From the NCBI GenBank assembly GCA_934436245.1, contig CAKSAM010000012.1, positions 8,989-72,988 on the forward strand: a DNA stretch of 64,000 nt, read 5' to 3'. The notes under the pieces were generated by a model. It was given only the letters and a program-made list of their open reading frames with translations, ran no database searches and had not been told where the DNA came from. The stretch comes from an uncultured Acetatifactor sp. (GTDB lineage: Bacteria > Bacillota > Clostridia > Lachnospirales > Lachnospiraceae). Positions within the stretch are counted from its first letter, which is position 1. Each line of letters begins with the position of its first letter. Of the stretch, positions 53,838-63,191 are shown in pieces. Both the position numbers and the translations under genes were made by a program.

Positions 53838-55397
53838 ATGTACACAATCGTAGTAGCAGATGATGAAGAGGAATTACGTAAAGCGATCATACGAAAGATT
53901 GACTGGGAGAGCATAGGATTTCAGGTCGTGGGAGAAGCAGAGAACGGAATCGAGGCGTTGGAGCTGGTGGAACGGATGGAACCGGATCTGCTGCTTACAG
54001 ATATCCGGATGCCTTTTGTATCCGGAATCGAACTTGCCAGACAGGTCAGAGAGGTGAGACCTACGACCCAGATTGCTTTCTTAAGTGGATTTGATGAATT
54101 TTCCTACGCACAGCAGGCCATTCAGTACAATATTATCAGTTATATGCTGAAGCCTATTACCATGACGGATTTGACGGAAGAATTGAAGAAGATCAAGCAG
54201 AAGATCGATGGAATATTTGCAGAGTTCGATGTAAGGAAATATGACAATACGGATCTGCAGCAATTTTTCCTGCCATTGTTACTGGATGATTATGTGAATT
54301 ATGAAGGGGAAGAGAGAGAAGAGCAGCTGACAGAGCAGGCCATTCACAATGGCTTTTTGAAGGATCGTAACAATGCTTTTCATTATGCAGTGCTGGCTAT
54401 TACGGTGGAAAATAACGAAGGGCAGAACCGCACGAGACCGGAACTGGTGCATTCTGTTGACATGATCCTGCAAAAGTATATGAAACATTATACTTTTGCC
54501 ATGGAGGGCAGAATCATAGCGGTGCTGGCAGCCACAACTGCCACTTTTGACAAGTATCTGCATATTGCGGTAGGAGAACTGGTGCAAAGTACAGAACGTA
54601 TTCTTGGAATGCGTTGTCATATTGGGGTCAGTCGTATCAGAGAACTTCTGGGAGAATGCCATGAGGCATATAGAGGCGCCATGAGTGCCCTTGGATATTG
54701 TACTCCGGGAGAGAGCGGTATCCATTATATTGCTGATGAAGAGCGGGATAATACCATGGATATGGAACTGGCGGCTGAATGTGTCACACAGATGGAGAAT
54801 CTGATTCGTGGCGGCTCCAGAGAGGAACTTGAAAACTATCTCCGGGATGTGTTCAGCAGACTGGAAATACAGCAGGACGCTTCTTTGAAGTGTAAATTTT
54901 TGATTTTCCGTATGTCGTCAGCACTGATCCGGATTGCCTATACGGTAACAGATGATGCAGCGTTGTTTCAGCGTTTTGCAATGCTGGAAGGGCCGGTAAG
55001 GGAATCCAGGGACCGCTTTATGGCATTGTGTCTCGAGGTGTGGGAACTGGTCAATGCCGGAAAGAAAAAGAGCAGCCAGATTTTGTGTGAAAAAGCAATG
55101 CAGATTATTGAAAAAGACTATGGAGATCCGTCATTATCTCTGGTAGGTGTCAGCAGCAGCATTCACGTAAGTCCCAACTATCTCAGTGCATTGATTAAAA
55201 AGGAAACCGGGGCAAGCTTTGTGGATCTTCTGACAAAAAAGAGAATTGAGACTGCAAAGGAGCTGGTTATGGGAAGTGCTATGAAAATGCGTGAAATCGC
55301 AGAAAAGTGTGGTTACAGCGATCAGCATTACTTTAGCTACTGTTTCAAAAAATATTGCGGAGTATCTCCGAATGCCATGCGTCAGGAGAAGGAATAG
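53838..55397 (+). CDS. response regulator with AraC-type DNA-binding domain (YesN family)
   Basis: Receiver domain at the N-terminus with Asp8/Asp9 and phospho-acceptor Asp55 (PDLLLTDIRMPFVSGIEL), a middle region (about 130-400) and a C-terminal AraC helix-turn-helix pair (YGDPSLSLVGVSSSIHVSPN, MREIAEKCGYSDQHYFSYCF). 519 residues. It is followed 24 bases later by a YesM-type kinase, so it is the cognate regulator. The likely target is the mgl promoter region downstream. GAGAGGAAAAG precedes the ATG. Confidence 0.95.
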   Translation: MYTIVVADDEEELRKAIIRKIDWESIGFQVVGEAENGIEALELVERMEPDLLLTDIRMPFVSGIELARQVREVRPTTQIAFLSGFDEFSYAQQAIQYNIISYMLKPITMTDLTEELKKIKQKIDGIFAEFDVRKYDNTDLQQFFLPLLLDDYVNYEGEEREEQLTEQAIHNGFLKDRNNAFHYAVLAITVENNEGQNRTRPELVHSVDMILQKYMKHYTFAMEGRIIAVLAATTATFDKYLHIAVGELVQSTERILGMRCHIGVSRIRELLGECHEAYRGAMSALGYCTPGESGIHYIADEERDNTMDMELAAECVTQMENLIRGGSREELENYLRDVFSRLEIQQDASLKCKFLIFRMSSALIRIAYTVTDDAALFQRFAMLEGPVRESRDRFMALCLEVWELVNAGKKKSSQILCEKAMQIIEKDYGDPSLSLVGVSSSIHVSPNYLSALIKKETGASFVDLLTKKRIETAKELVMGSAMKMREIAEKCGYSDQHYFSYCFKKYCGVSPNAMRQEKE

Positions 55398-55421
55398 TGA
55401 GAAAGGCATGAGGGCTGGAAG

Positions 55422-57140
55422 ATGAAAAAAAGAAAAGCATCTTTGTCTGCTATTATAACGATATTAGTGATTGTAACAGTAAGTGTTTTCCTCCTGTGGG
55501 CGACTTTTTTCTTTTTATCACTATATGTAACCAGTATGAAGCAGGCAGCACAGACCAGCAGTGAACAGGCTGTGGTGCAGGCATCTAATGCTGTTTCCAA
55601 TTATATTGGAGATATGCAGGAGATTATGAGTCTGATCGAACAGAGCGTGACAAAAAGTGGGCAGGACACAGCATTGACATTAGAATCACTGAGTAATGTC
55701 CGTTCGGATCTGGTGGCAATATATATTTATGATGATCAGGGAAAAATGATAAATTCACATACGGGAAATCATACATTGAAGGAACATTATCTGAAGGATC
55801 TTTCTTACATCTCTCTGAGCAGTTACAGTCCGGGAGTGCTTTATCTTTCGGAGCCTCATGTGGAATCTTTACTTCAGGATTATTATCCATGGGTGGTTTC
55901 AGTACTGCAGGAAATAACTGGTGTGAATGGTAAGAAAATCCGGGTGGTCATAGATATCCGTTTTTCTAAAATATCAGATTACGTTGACAATGTCGGAATC
56001 GGACAGCATGGTTACTGTTTTATTGCGGACAGTAATGGAGAAATCATTTATCATCCCCAGCAGCAGCTTCTATATTCCGGATTAAAAACGGAGACAACAG
56101 AAAATTTAGATCTGGGCAGTGACGGTTCTTTTGAGACACAGGAACTTATCTGCAGTGTCCGTTCTCTGGACAACTGTGACTGGAAGATCGTGGGTGTCAG
56201 TTATATCAGTGAATTGGTGACAGCCAAAGAGATGGAGCTTCTGGGGAATATCTGCGTAATGTTAACGGTAATTTTGCTGATGACAATGGTCGTAAGTTTT
56301 CTGGTATCCAGACTGGTGACTCATCCGGTCCAGCGTCTGATCCGTGACATGGCGGAGTTTGAAAAAGATGCGGCAGGTTATGTCTGTCAGCCGGTGCACG
56401 GAACTACGGAGATAGAGGCGCTGTCACAGTCCTATGAACATATGGTCGGAAAGATACAAAAGCTGATGCAGCAGGTACGTCAGGAAGAAATTTCTCTGCG
56501 TAAAACGGAGCTGAAGGCATTACAGGCACAGATCAATCCACACTTCCTATATAATACACTGGATGCCATTGGATGGCTCTGCGAGGAAGAACGCTGTCAG
56601 GATGCAGTGGAGATGGTCAATGCCCTTGCAAAGTTGTTCCGTATCAGCATCAGCAGGGGACACGAATTGATTACTATAGAAAAAGAAGTGGAGCATGCCA
56701 GAAGTTACTTAAAAATCCAGAACTTCCGCTACAAGAATCAATTTTCTTATGAATTCCGGGTGGAGGAAGACTGTCTGCAATATTATTGCAATAAGATCAC
56801 ACTGCAGCCTATTATTGAAAATGCCATATATCATGGACTGGACCGCATGGTGGACGAAGGACATATTCTGATCAGGATCTACAGTGAGGGAGAAGATGTG
56901 ATCTTCCGGGTGGAAGACAATGGTGTCGGCATGTCAGAGGAGCAGTGCAGGTCGATCCTGCATAAGGAACCGGGGGACAATTCCGGCATCGGCATTAAAA
57001 ATGTAAATGACCGAATCAAAATATATTTTGGAAAAGAGTATGGTCTTTCCATAGAAAGTGAACTGGATGAAGGAACCACTGTCATTATACGGATGCCGAA
57101 GGTAGAAGAAAATGCAGCGGCAGGATGGGAGAAGGTATGA
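55422..57140 (+). CDS. sensor histidine kinase (YesM family)
   Basis: Membrane sensor kinase. Transmembrane helix 1 (about 12-36), an extracytoplasmic dCache-like domain, helix 2 (about 275-298), a HAMP region, then the His_kinase domain with QINPHFLYNTLDAIGWL (phospho-acceptor His near 372) and an ATPase domain (PIIENAIYHGLD, FRVEDNGVGMSEEQ, GIGIKNVNDRI). 572 residues. The stop overlaps the start of a sugar-binding lipoprotein gene, suggesting the lipoprotein presents ligand to this kinase. Confidence 0.95.
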   Translation: MKKRKASLSAIITILVIVTVSVFLLWATFFFLSLYVTSMKQAAQTSSEQAVVQASNAVSNYIGDMQEIMSLIEQSVTKSGQDTALTLESLSNVRSDLVAIYIYDDQGKMINSHTGNHTLKEHYLKDLSYISLSSYSPGVLYLSEPHVESLLQDYYPWVVSVLQEITGVNGKKIRVVIDIRFSKISDYVDNVGIGQHGYCFIADSNGEIIYHPQQQLLYSGLKTETTENLDLGSDGSFETQELICSVRSLDNCDWKIVGVSYISELVTAKEMELLGNICVMLTVILLMTMVVSFLVSRLVTHPVQRLIRDMAEFEKDAAGYVCQPVHGTTEIEALSQSYEHMVGKIQKLMQQVRQEEISLRKTELKALQAQINPHFLYNTLDAIGWLCEEERCQDAVEMVNALAKLFRISISRGHELITIEKEVEHARSYLKIQNFRYKNQFSYEFRVEEDCLQYYCNKITLQPIIENAIYHGLDRMVDEGHILIRIYSEGEDVIFRVEDNGVGMSEEQCRSILHKEPGDNSGIGIKNVNDRIKIYFGKEYGLSIESELDEGTTVIIRMPKVEENAAAGWEKV

Positions 57141-58123
57141 GAAAAAAAAGAATAAAAAAAATACTGTCTCTGCTGCTAGTGGGAATTTTACTGCTTTTCA
57201 GTATGAGTGGCTGTGGTAAAGAAGCAGATGCGAGAAAAGCACAGGTGGCTTTTATCGTGAAGTCTACGGAGAGCACTTTCTGGAAAAGCGTTTTTGCAGG
57301 AGCACGGGCAGCGGCAACGGAATACAATCTGAATGTTACTTTTAACGGCCCGGAATCGGAAGAAGATTATAAAACCCAGAATGAAATGGTACGACAGGCC
57401 ATGGAGAATGGAGTGGATGTGATCGTTTTTTCCGCAGTGGACTACAATGCCAATGCCGGGATCATAGATCAGGCAGCACAGCGGGGAATCAAGATTGTCG
57501 TGATCGACAGCGATGTTAATAGCGGTATGGTCAGCTGCCGTATTGGAACAAACAATTTACAGGCGGGTGTGAAAGCAGCAGAAGCAGCTCTTGCGGCAGA
57601 AGGGGACGAGTTGTACATAGGTATTGTGAATTATGATGTCAATTCCGCTAACGGACAACAGCGTGAGCTGGGATTTCGTCAGACGGTGGAACAGGATCCA
57701 AGAGTAAAAAATATTACCACCATCAATGTGCTGTCCGCCACGGAGGATGCCAGAGTGGGGACAAAAGAGATGCTTCTGTCGGACTCGAGAATCAATGTGG
57801 TGGTGACCTTTAACGAATGGACCAGTCTCGGTGTGGGATGGGCAATCAGGGATCTGAACCGGGGAGACCGGACACAGGTGGTGGCTTTCGACTCCAATGT
57901 AGTCTCTGTGGGAATGCTGGAGACCGGAGAGGTGGATGCCCTGATCGTGCAGAACCCCTATGCCATGGGGTATCTGGGAGTGGAGACGGCCGCTGAACTG
58001 ATCAATGGTCAGGCCGGTGGGCCCGGTGTGCTGGATACGGCTACGACTATTGTGACCAGAGAGAATATGTATGAACCGGAATGTCAGAAGATATTATTCT
58101 CTTTTGAAGAAGCTGAGTATTAA
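57137..58123 (+). CDS. sugar-binding lipoprotein (RbsB-like), probable accessory sensor
   Basis: Periplasmic-binding-protein-type lipoprotein with lipobox FSMSGCGK (Cys26 after a basic, Leu-rich signal peptide) and a two-lobed sugar-binding fold (QVAFIVKSTESTFWKSVFAG, VIVFSAVDYNANAGIIDQAA, VVVIDSDV, VAFDSNVVSVGML). The ATG at 57137 overlaps the kinase stop (ATGA), with GGGAGAAGG upstream; an ATG four codons earlier is possible. 328 residues. It is distinct from the importer's own binding protein encoded next, so a sensing role with the kinase is likely. Confidence 0.9.
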   Translation: MRKKRIKKILSLLLVGILLLFSMSGCGKEADARKAQVAFIVKSTESTFWKSVFAGARAAATEYNLNVTFNGPESEEDYKTQNEMVRQAMENGVDVIVFSAVDYNANAGIIDQAAQRGIKIVVIDSDVNSGMVSCRIGTNNLQAGVKAAEAALAAEGDELYIGIVNYDVNSANGQQRELGFRQTVEQDPRVKNITTINVLSATEDARVGTKEMLLSDSRINVVVTFNEWTSLGVGWAIRDLNRGDRTQVVAFDSNVVSVGMLETGEVDALIVQNPYAMGYLGVETAAELINGQAGGPGVLDTATTIVTRENMYEPECQKILFSFEEAEY

Positions 58124-58173
58124 GAAATGCTGTGAAAGAGATACACAATATCCAACCCGTTTTTAGATGGTTT

Positions 58174-58321
58174 GTACATTTCAGGTACAAAAATCTATTG
58201 TAAAATAGAATAGAGTGTAAAAATATGTACAAATCATGAACAAAATGTGTACGAAACAGTATAATTTCGTACCCCCTGCGTAAGATTTTGCATATCTTTT
58301 TTGTACAAGATGCCATATAAT
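58174..58321 (+). promoter_or_regulatory. mgl promoter region with six GTAC sites
   Basis: The 255-base gap before mglB has no gene. It holds six GTAC cores at 58174, 58185, 58227, 58249, 58269 and 58303, several in the context TTTGTACA, TGTACAAA or GTACGAAA, and a -10 TATAAT at 58316-58321 without a good -35. This is what an activator-dependent promoter would look like; the YesN-type regulator is the obvious candidate. Confidence 0.5.
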
Positions 58322-58378
58322 TACCTCATCAAGAGATGAAACACATACAATTTCATCAAAACAAGGAGGTATTTTTGT

Positions 58379-59473
58379 ATGAAAAAGATTATGTCACTAC
58401 TGTTGGTCGGCATTATGATGCTCAGCCTCGTAGCGTGCGGAAAGAGCGGCGGAGGAAAGGGAGAGTTGAATGTAGGAGTATTCTATTACACCTACAGTGA
58501 TACATACATCTCCAGTGTACGTACCGCATTAGACAGCGCTCTTACCGAAGCAGGCATCAAGTTCCAGAACTATGACGGCAACAGTAACCAGACCACCCAG
58601 AACGAGCAGATCGATACCGCTATCGCACAGGGTACCAACCTTCTGATCGTCAACATCGTAACATCCGGTTCCGTAGACGCTTCCCAGGCTATCGTTGACA
58701 AGGCAAGCGCAGCAGGAATCCCTGTTATCTTCTTCAACCGTGCGGTTGAGTCCGATGAGGATGAAGGTAAGGTATTAGGCAGCTATGACAAGTGTGCATT
58801 CGTAGGAACCGATGCTCCCGAAGCAGGACATATGCAGGGTAAGATGGTAGGCCAGTACGTAGTAGATAACTTTGATGCTATCGACTTAAACGGCGACGGC
58901 AAGATCAGCTACGCAATGTTCATGGGTCAGTTAGGTAACGTAGAAGCAATCTATCGTACCCAGTATGGCGTAGAAGATGCAGACGCAGTGATCACCGCAG
59001 CAGGTAAGCCCGCTCTGGAGTACTTCGATGCATCCAATACCGATAAGTACCAGGTTGACCAGGACGGTAACTGGTCCGCAACCGCAGCTAACAACTACAT
59101 GACCACCAACCTGTCTCAGTACAATGAGTCCGCTGGTAACATGATCGAGCTGGTAATCTGCAACAACGACGGTATGGCTGAAGGCGTTATCTCCGCTCTG
59201 AATGACAAGGGCTACAACTTAGGCGACGGCAGCTGCACCACCATTCCTGTATTCGGTGTTGACGCAACTGACGCAGCTAAGCAGCTGATCGCAGATGGCA
59301 AGATGACCGGTACCATCAAGCAGGATGCAGAAGGTATGGCAAACGGTATTGCTTACCTGGCTAAGAATATCCAGTCCGGTAAGGAGCTGATGGCAGATAC
59401 CAATAGCTTCAACATCTCTGAGAAGGTTAGCAACAAGATTTACATCCCTTACGCTACTTATACCGGAGAATGA
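58379..59473 (+). CDS. mglB: galactose/glucose-type substrate-binding lipoprotein MglB
   Basis: Binding protein of the mgl ABC importer. The signal peptide ends in lipobox SLVACGKS (Cys20). Two sugar-binding lobes are visible (ELNVGVFYYTYSDTYISSVR, AAGIPVIFFNRAVES, GIDATDA-like FGVDATDAAKQLI, GTIKQDAEGMANG). The loop DLNGDGKIS around residues 175-183 matches the calcium-binding loop of E. coli MglB. 364 residues. ACAAGGAGG precedes the ATG. Codon bias is extreme, as expected for an abundant protein. Confidence 0.93.
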   Translation: MKKIMSLLLVGIMMLSLVACGKSGGGKGELNVGVFYYTYSDTYISSVRTALDSALTEAGIKFQNYDGNSNQTTQNEQIDTAIAQGTNLLIVNIVTSGSVDASQAIVDKASAAGIPVIFFNRAVESDEDEGKVLGSYDKCAFVGTDAPEAGHMQGKMVGQYVVDNFDAIDLNGDGKISYAMFMGQLGNVEAIYRTQYGVEDADAVITAAGKPALEYFDASNTDKYQVDQDGNWSATAANNYMTTNLSQYNESAGNMIELVICNNDGMAEGVISALNDKGYNLGDGSCTTIPVFGVDATDAAKQLIADGKMTGTIKQDAEGMANGIAYLAKNIQSGKELMADTNSFNISEKVSNKIYIPYATYTGE

Positions 59474-59493
59474 TCTGAATAACAAGTAAATAA

Positions 59494-59530
59494 AAAGAGC
59501 GGCTGCTGCAGCGGGCAGCAGCTGCTCTTT
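59494..59530 (+). terminator. strong stem-loop between mglB and mglA
   Basis: A 16-base-pair stem, 59494-59509 with 59515-59530 (one G-U pair, loop AGCGG). The T-run is short, so it likely terminates only part of the transcripts and stabilises the mglB mRNA. Confidence 0.75.
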
Positions 59531-59545
59531 ATGTATAGGATGCCA

Positions 59546-59735
59546 GGGTCTAATGGTCTAAACCCACATGAGCTTGCTCATTAGTGGGTGAAAGACCTTG
59601 AGACCCGCCCCGATATGAGCATAAAAGTGGGATGATAATCCCACGATATGCGAATATTGGGTAGAATTGTGGGAGTGCGTAGCACGAAACAATTCGTAGG
59701 CATCAAAGTCGGGGGCTTTTGATCCCGACATCATG
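59546..59735 (+). repeat. array of four hairpins between mglB and mglA
   Basis: No gene is visible here. Hairpin 1 (59546-59606) nests GGGTCT/AGACCC, GGTCT/AGACC, ACCCAC/GTGGGT and ATGAGC/GCTCAT. Hairpin 2: GTGGGAT/ATCCCAC (59627-59644). Hairpin 3: GAATTGT/ACAATTC with inner GTGC/GCAC (59664-59695). Hairpin 4: GTCGGG/CCCGAC (59708-59729). It ends just before the mglA ribosome site. Confidence 0.6.
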
Positions 59736-59750
59736 TATAGGAGGATGCGT

Positions 59751-61250
59751 ATGGGACAGGAAGTATTGCTTCAGATGACAGACATATGCAAGGAATTCCC
59801 CGGCGTAAAGGCACTGGATCATGTATCCCTGACCGTAAAAAAGGGAACGGTACACGCGCTGATGGGAGAGAACGGCGCCGGTAAATCCACCTTGATGAAG
59901 TGTCTGTTCGGTATCTACAGTAAGGATGCAGGAAAGATTGAGCTGGAAGGCAAGGAAGTTAATTTCAAGAATTCCAGAGAAGCACTGAACAACGGAGTGG
60001 CCATGGTTCATCAGGAACTGAACCAGGCACTGAAGAGAAATGTCATGGATAATATCTGGCTGGGCCGTTATCCCATGACAGCAGGTATTATGGTCAACGA
60101 GCATAAAATGCTGGAAGACACCAATAAGATTTTTGAAGAACTGGGGATCGCAGTAGATCCCAAGAGAATTATGAGTACGATGCCGGTATCACAAAGGCAG
60201 ATGGTGGAGATCGCCAAGGCGGTATCCTATAACAGTAAGATCATTGTATTCGACGAACCTACTTCATCCCTGACGGAAGAAGAAGTGGAGCATCTGTTTA
60301 AGATCATCAATATGCTTCGTGACAGAGGATGCGGTATTATTTATATCTCTCACAAGATGGCAGAAATCCTTAGGATCGCAGATGAAGTAACCGTCATGCG
60401 TGACGGTACCTGGATCGCAACGGAGCCTGCGGAAGAATTGACCACAGATAAGATCATCAGACTCATGGTAGGACGTGAGCTGACCAATCAGTTCCCTCCT
60501 AAGACCAACAAACCCGGAGAAGTGGCATTGGAAGTGGAGCATCTGACTGCAAGGTATTCTCTGCTGCAGGATGTGTCCTTTAAAGCCAGAAAGGGTGAGA
60601 TCGTGGGGCTGGCCGGACTGGACGGAAGCGGCAGAACTGAGACTCTGGAGAATATCTTCGGCGTTGCTACCAGGAAAGACGGTCTGATCAAATTAGACGG
60701 CAAAGAGGTGAAGAACCGCAATGCCAGAGAATCCATTAAAAACGGCTTCGCACTTCTGACAGAGGAACGTCGTGCTACCGGTATTTTCGGAATTCTGAAT
60801 ATCCGGGAGAATACGGTGATCTCAAGTCTTAAGAAGCATAAGAGAGCAGGCTTTTATCTGAGTGATAACTCCATGGAGAAGGACACCGCATGGGCTATTG
60901 ATGCCATGCACATCAAAACACCTTCCCAGAAGACGAAGATCCGGTCATTGTCCGGTGGTAACCAACAGAAGGTTATCCTCGGCAGATGGCTTCTCACAGA
61001 GCCGGAGGTGCTGATGCTGGATGAACCTACCAGAGGTATCGACGTAGGTGCAAAATATGAGATCTACCAGCTGATCATCGATCTGGCGAACAAGGGCAAG
61101 GTTGTCCTGATGGTATCTTCGGAGATGCCGGAGCTGCTGGGTGTATGTGACAGAATCCTTGTCATGAGCGGCGGCAGACTGGCAGGAGAAGTAGATGCCA
61201 AAAATACGACACAGGAAGAGATCATGTCTCTTGCTGCAAAATATGTATAG
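59751..61250 (+). CDS. mglA: galactose/methyl galactoside ABC transporter ATP-binding protein MglA
   Basis: Double ATPase of the sugar importer. First nucleotide-binding domain: Walker [10 protein letters not shown] (39-47), [14 protein letters not shown] signature, [13 protein letters not shown]. Second: degenerate Walker [26 protein letters not shown] and [22 protein letters not shown] 59751 is 6 bases after AGGAGG; an ATG at 59745 is too close to it and one at 59733 lies before it. 499 residues. The leader ATGTATAGGAGGAT recurs almost exactly before mglC. Confidence 0.95.
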   Translation: MGQEVLLQMTDICKEFPGVKALDHVSLTVKKGTVHALMGENGAGKSTLMKCLFGIYSKDAGKIELEGKEVNFKNSREALNNGVAMVHQELNQALKRNVMDNIWLGRYPMTAGIMVNEHKMLEDTNKIFEELGIAVDPKRIMSTMPVSQRQMVEIAKAVSYNSKIIVFDEPTSSLTEEEVEHLFKIINMLRDRGCGIIYISHKMAEILRIADEVTVMRDGTWIATEPAEELTTDKIIRLMVGRELTNQFPPKTNKPGEVALEVEHLTARYSLLQDVSFKARKGEIVGLAGLDGSGRTETLENIFGVATRKDGLIKLDGKEVKNRNARESIKNGFALLTEERRATGIFGILNIRENTVISSLKKHKRAGFYLSDNSMEKDTAWAIDAMHIKTPSQKTKIRSLSGGNQQKVILGRWLLTEPEVLMLDEPTRGIDVGAKYEIYQLIIDLANKGKVVLMVSSEMPELLGVCDRILVMSGGRLAGEVDAKNTTQEEIMSLAAKYV

Positions 61251-61262
61251 GAGGATATGCGT

Positions 61263-62366
61263 ATGAATCCCGGCAAAGCAATTCAAAATAAAATTAACGG
61301 CGTAAAGCAAAATTTTGCAGATTACAAGAAGCTGGACAGCAAGGACAAGAAAACTTATTGGAAAGAGTTTTTACTGAACAATGCGTTGTACATCCTGCTG
61401 ATCGTAGCAATTATTTACACTTACATCCAGAACTCCAATTTCCTGTCGGCGGCTTCCATTGTCAACATCATCAGCCTGTCCGCAGCGAACCTTCCCATTG
61501 CCTGTGGTATTGCGGGATGTATCGTATTGACCGGTACTGACCTGTCCGCAGGACGTGTGGTAGGACTTACCGCATGTATCACGGCATCCCTGATGCAGTC
61601 CGTAAGCTATGCGACCAAGATGTTCCCGAACCTTCCGGTACTTCCGATCCCTCTGGTGATCCTGATCGTACTGTTGGTCGGTGGTATCGTAGGATGGGTC
61701 AATGGATTCTTCGTGGCGAAGTTCCAGTTACATCCCTTCATCGTAACTCTGGCTACCCAGCTGATCGTATATGGTTTACTGTTAATGTATATCATGATCA
61801 ACGGCAATAACGGCCAGCCTCTGTCTGGTCTGGATCAGCATTTCAATGATGTGGTAAAAGGAAGCGTAGTATCCTTCAATGCCGGTGGAGCCAGAATCGC
61901 CATTCCCAACTATGTATGGCTGGCAGCTGTCATTGTTATCATTATGTGGTTCATCTGGAACAAGACAACCTTCGGTAAGAATATGTTCGCAGTTGGTTCC
62001 AATCCGGAAGCAGCGAAGGTATCCGGTGTTAACGTAATGCGTACTACCATTCTGGTGCATACTCTGGCAGGTGCTATGTACGGTCTGACCGGTTTCATCG
62101 AGTCCTCCCGTATTGGTTCCAATACCGCCAACACCGGTCTGAACTATGAATGTGATGCTATTGCAGCCTGCGTTATCGGTGGTGTATCCTTTGTAGGTGG
62201 TACCGGTAAGATCAGCGGTGTTGTACTGGGTGTATTCCTCTTAAGAATCATCTTCGTAGCACTGAACTTCCTGTCCATCAACATGAACATGCAGTATGTG
62301 ATCAAGGGACTTATCATTCTGGTTGCCTGTGCGATCGATATGAGAAAGTATCTGGTAAGAAAGTAA
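61263..62366 (+). CDS. mglC: galactose/methyl galactoside ABC transporter permease MglC
   Basis: Membrane permease of the sugar importer, about eight to ten transmembrane helices after a short basic cytoplasmic N-terminus. GCIVLTGTDLSAGRVVGLTA, VGGIVGWVNGFFVAKFQLHP and FAVGSNPEAAKVSGVNVMRT match the BPD_transp_2 family. ATG 61263 is 8 bases after AGGAGG; ATG 61257 is too close. 367 residues. A terminator follows. Confidence 0.95.
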   Translation: MNPGKAIQNKINGVKQNFADYKKLDSKDKKTYWKEFLLNNALYILLIVAIIYTYIQNSNFLSAASIVNIISLSAANLPIACGIAGCIVLTGTDLSAGRVVGLTACITASLMQSVSYATKMFPNLPVLPIPLVILIVLLVGGIVGWVNGFFVAKFQLHPFIVTLATQLIVYGLLLMYIMINGNNGQPLSGLDQHFNDVVKGSVVSFNAGGARIAIPNYVWLAAVIVIIMWFIWNKTTFGKNMFAVGSNPEAAKVSGVNVMRTTILVHTLAGAMYGLTGFIESSRIGSNTANTGLNYECDAIAACVIGGVSFVGGTGKISGVVLGVFLLRIIFVALNFLSINMNMQYVIKGLIILVACAIDMRKYLVRK

Positions 62367-62386
62367 TGATATAAGACACACACATA

Positions 62387-62425
62387 GAAAACATCCGCGC
62401 CTGCCTGCAGGCAAAGGATGTTTTC
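62387..62425 (+). terminator. terminator after mglC
   Basis: GAAAACATCC (62387-62396) pairs with GGATGTTTTC (62416-62425), with an inner GCCTGC/GCAGGC stem. Confidence 0.7.
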
Positions 62426-62492
62426 TGCGTGGGGAGTAAAATAATATGAGCATGTAGAAATTGCTTATGTCAGATTAGGAAAAGGAAAGATT

Positions 62493-63155
62493 ATGAATCA
62501 GGAACAAGTGACAGCAGAGAATACAGAAGAAAAGGCAGCAGAAGTCACCGCATCGTCAGAAATGGCGGGACAGACGCAGGAGCCGGTCCGCCCGAAGGGG
62601 AAATGGTTCGGCCGAGGCATCTACGGAAGCAAGGATGTCCCCATCCGCATTCTGGATGGTCTGATCGGTGTGCTGATCGTGGTGATCGTGGGAATGATCA
62701 TTTTCTTTGCAGTACGTGGCGGATTTAACATTGTGTACGATACGGACGGTGGAAGTGAAGTGGCAGCCCAGAAAGTACGCTACGGCGAATTCCTTACAGA
62801 GCCTGAGACCCCCTATAAGCCCGGCTACACCTTTGACGGATGGTATACGGAAAAAGAAGGTGAGACGGCGCTATGGTATTTCCAGTCGGAAAAAGTTATC
62901 GGCGATATGACCCTGACCGCTCATTGGACTCCGGCACAGATCACTGTGAAATTCGACTATGACGGCGGCACCGATGCAGACGGTTCCACGGTGGAATCCA
63001 AACAGGTGACCTTCGGTGGGACCTATGGCGAACTTCCCACCCCGGTAAAAGAAGGGAGTACCTTCGCTGGCTGGGAGTACAGCGGACAGATCATCACCGT
63101 AGACACTGTTGTCCAAATGACCGGAGAACATGTATTGACCGCCACCTGGGATTAA
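62493..63155 (+). CDS. membrane protein with InlB B-type (Listeria-Bacteroides) repeats
   Basis: 220 residues: a hydrophilic Glu/Ala-rich N-terminus, one transmembrane helix (about 53-73), then two InlB-B-repeat units. The first has VYDTDGGSEVAAQKVRYGEF and PGYTFDGWYTEKEG ending LTAHW; the second has FDYDGGTDADGSTVESKQVT and EGSTFAGWEYSGQ ending LTATW. The repeats would face outside. No LPXTG sorting signal and no cleavable signal peptide, so it is anchored by its N-terminus. GGAAAAGGAAAG precedes the ATG. Function is unknown; a surface-exposed binding or wall-contact role is possible. Confidence 0.85.
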   Translation: MNQEQVTAENTEEKAAEVTASSEMAGQTQEPVRPKGKWFGRGIYGSKDVPIRILDGLIGVLIVVIVGMIIFFAVRGGFNIVYDTDGGSEVAAQKVRYGEFLTEPETPYKPGYTFDGWYTEKEGETALWYFQSEKVIGDMTLTAHWTPAQITVKFDYDGGTDADGSTVESKQVTFGGTYGELPTPVKEGSTFAGWEYSGQIITVDTVVQMTGEHVLTATWD

Positions 63156-63191
63156 CTTGAAAGTTAGCGAAGAAAATTGTATCTAATCCCC

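Noticed and set aside
57137-59473. Tandem duplication of a binding-protein gene.
   Set aside because: The two lipoproteins share only the general fold; their sequences, codon bias and gene contexts differ, so a recent duplication is not supported.
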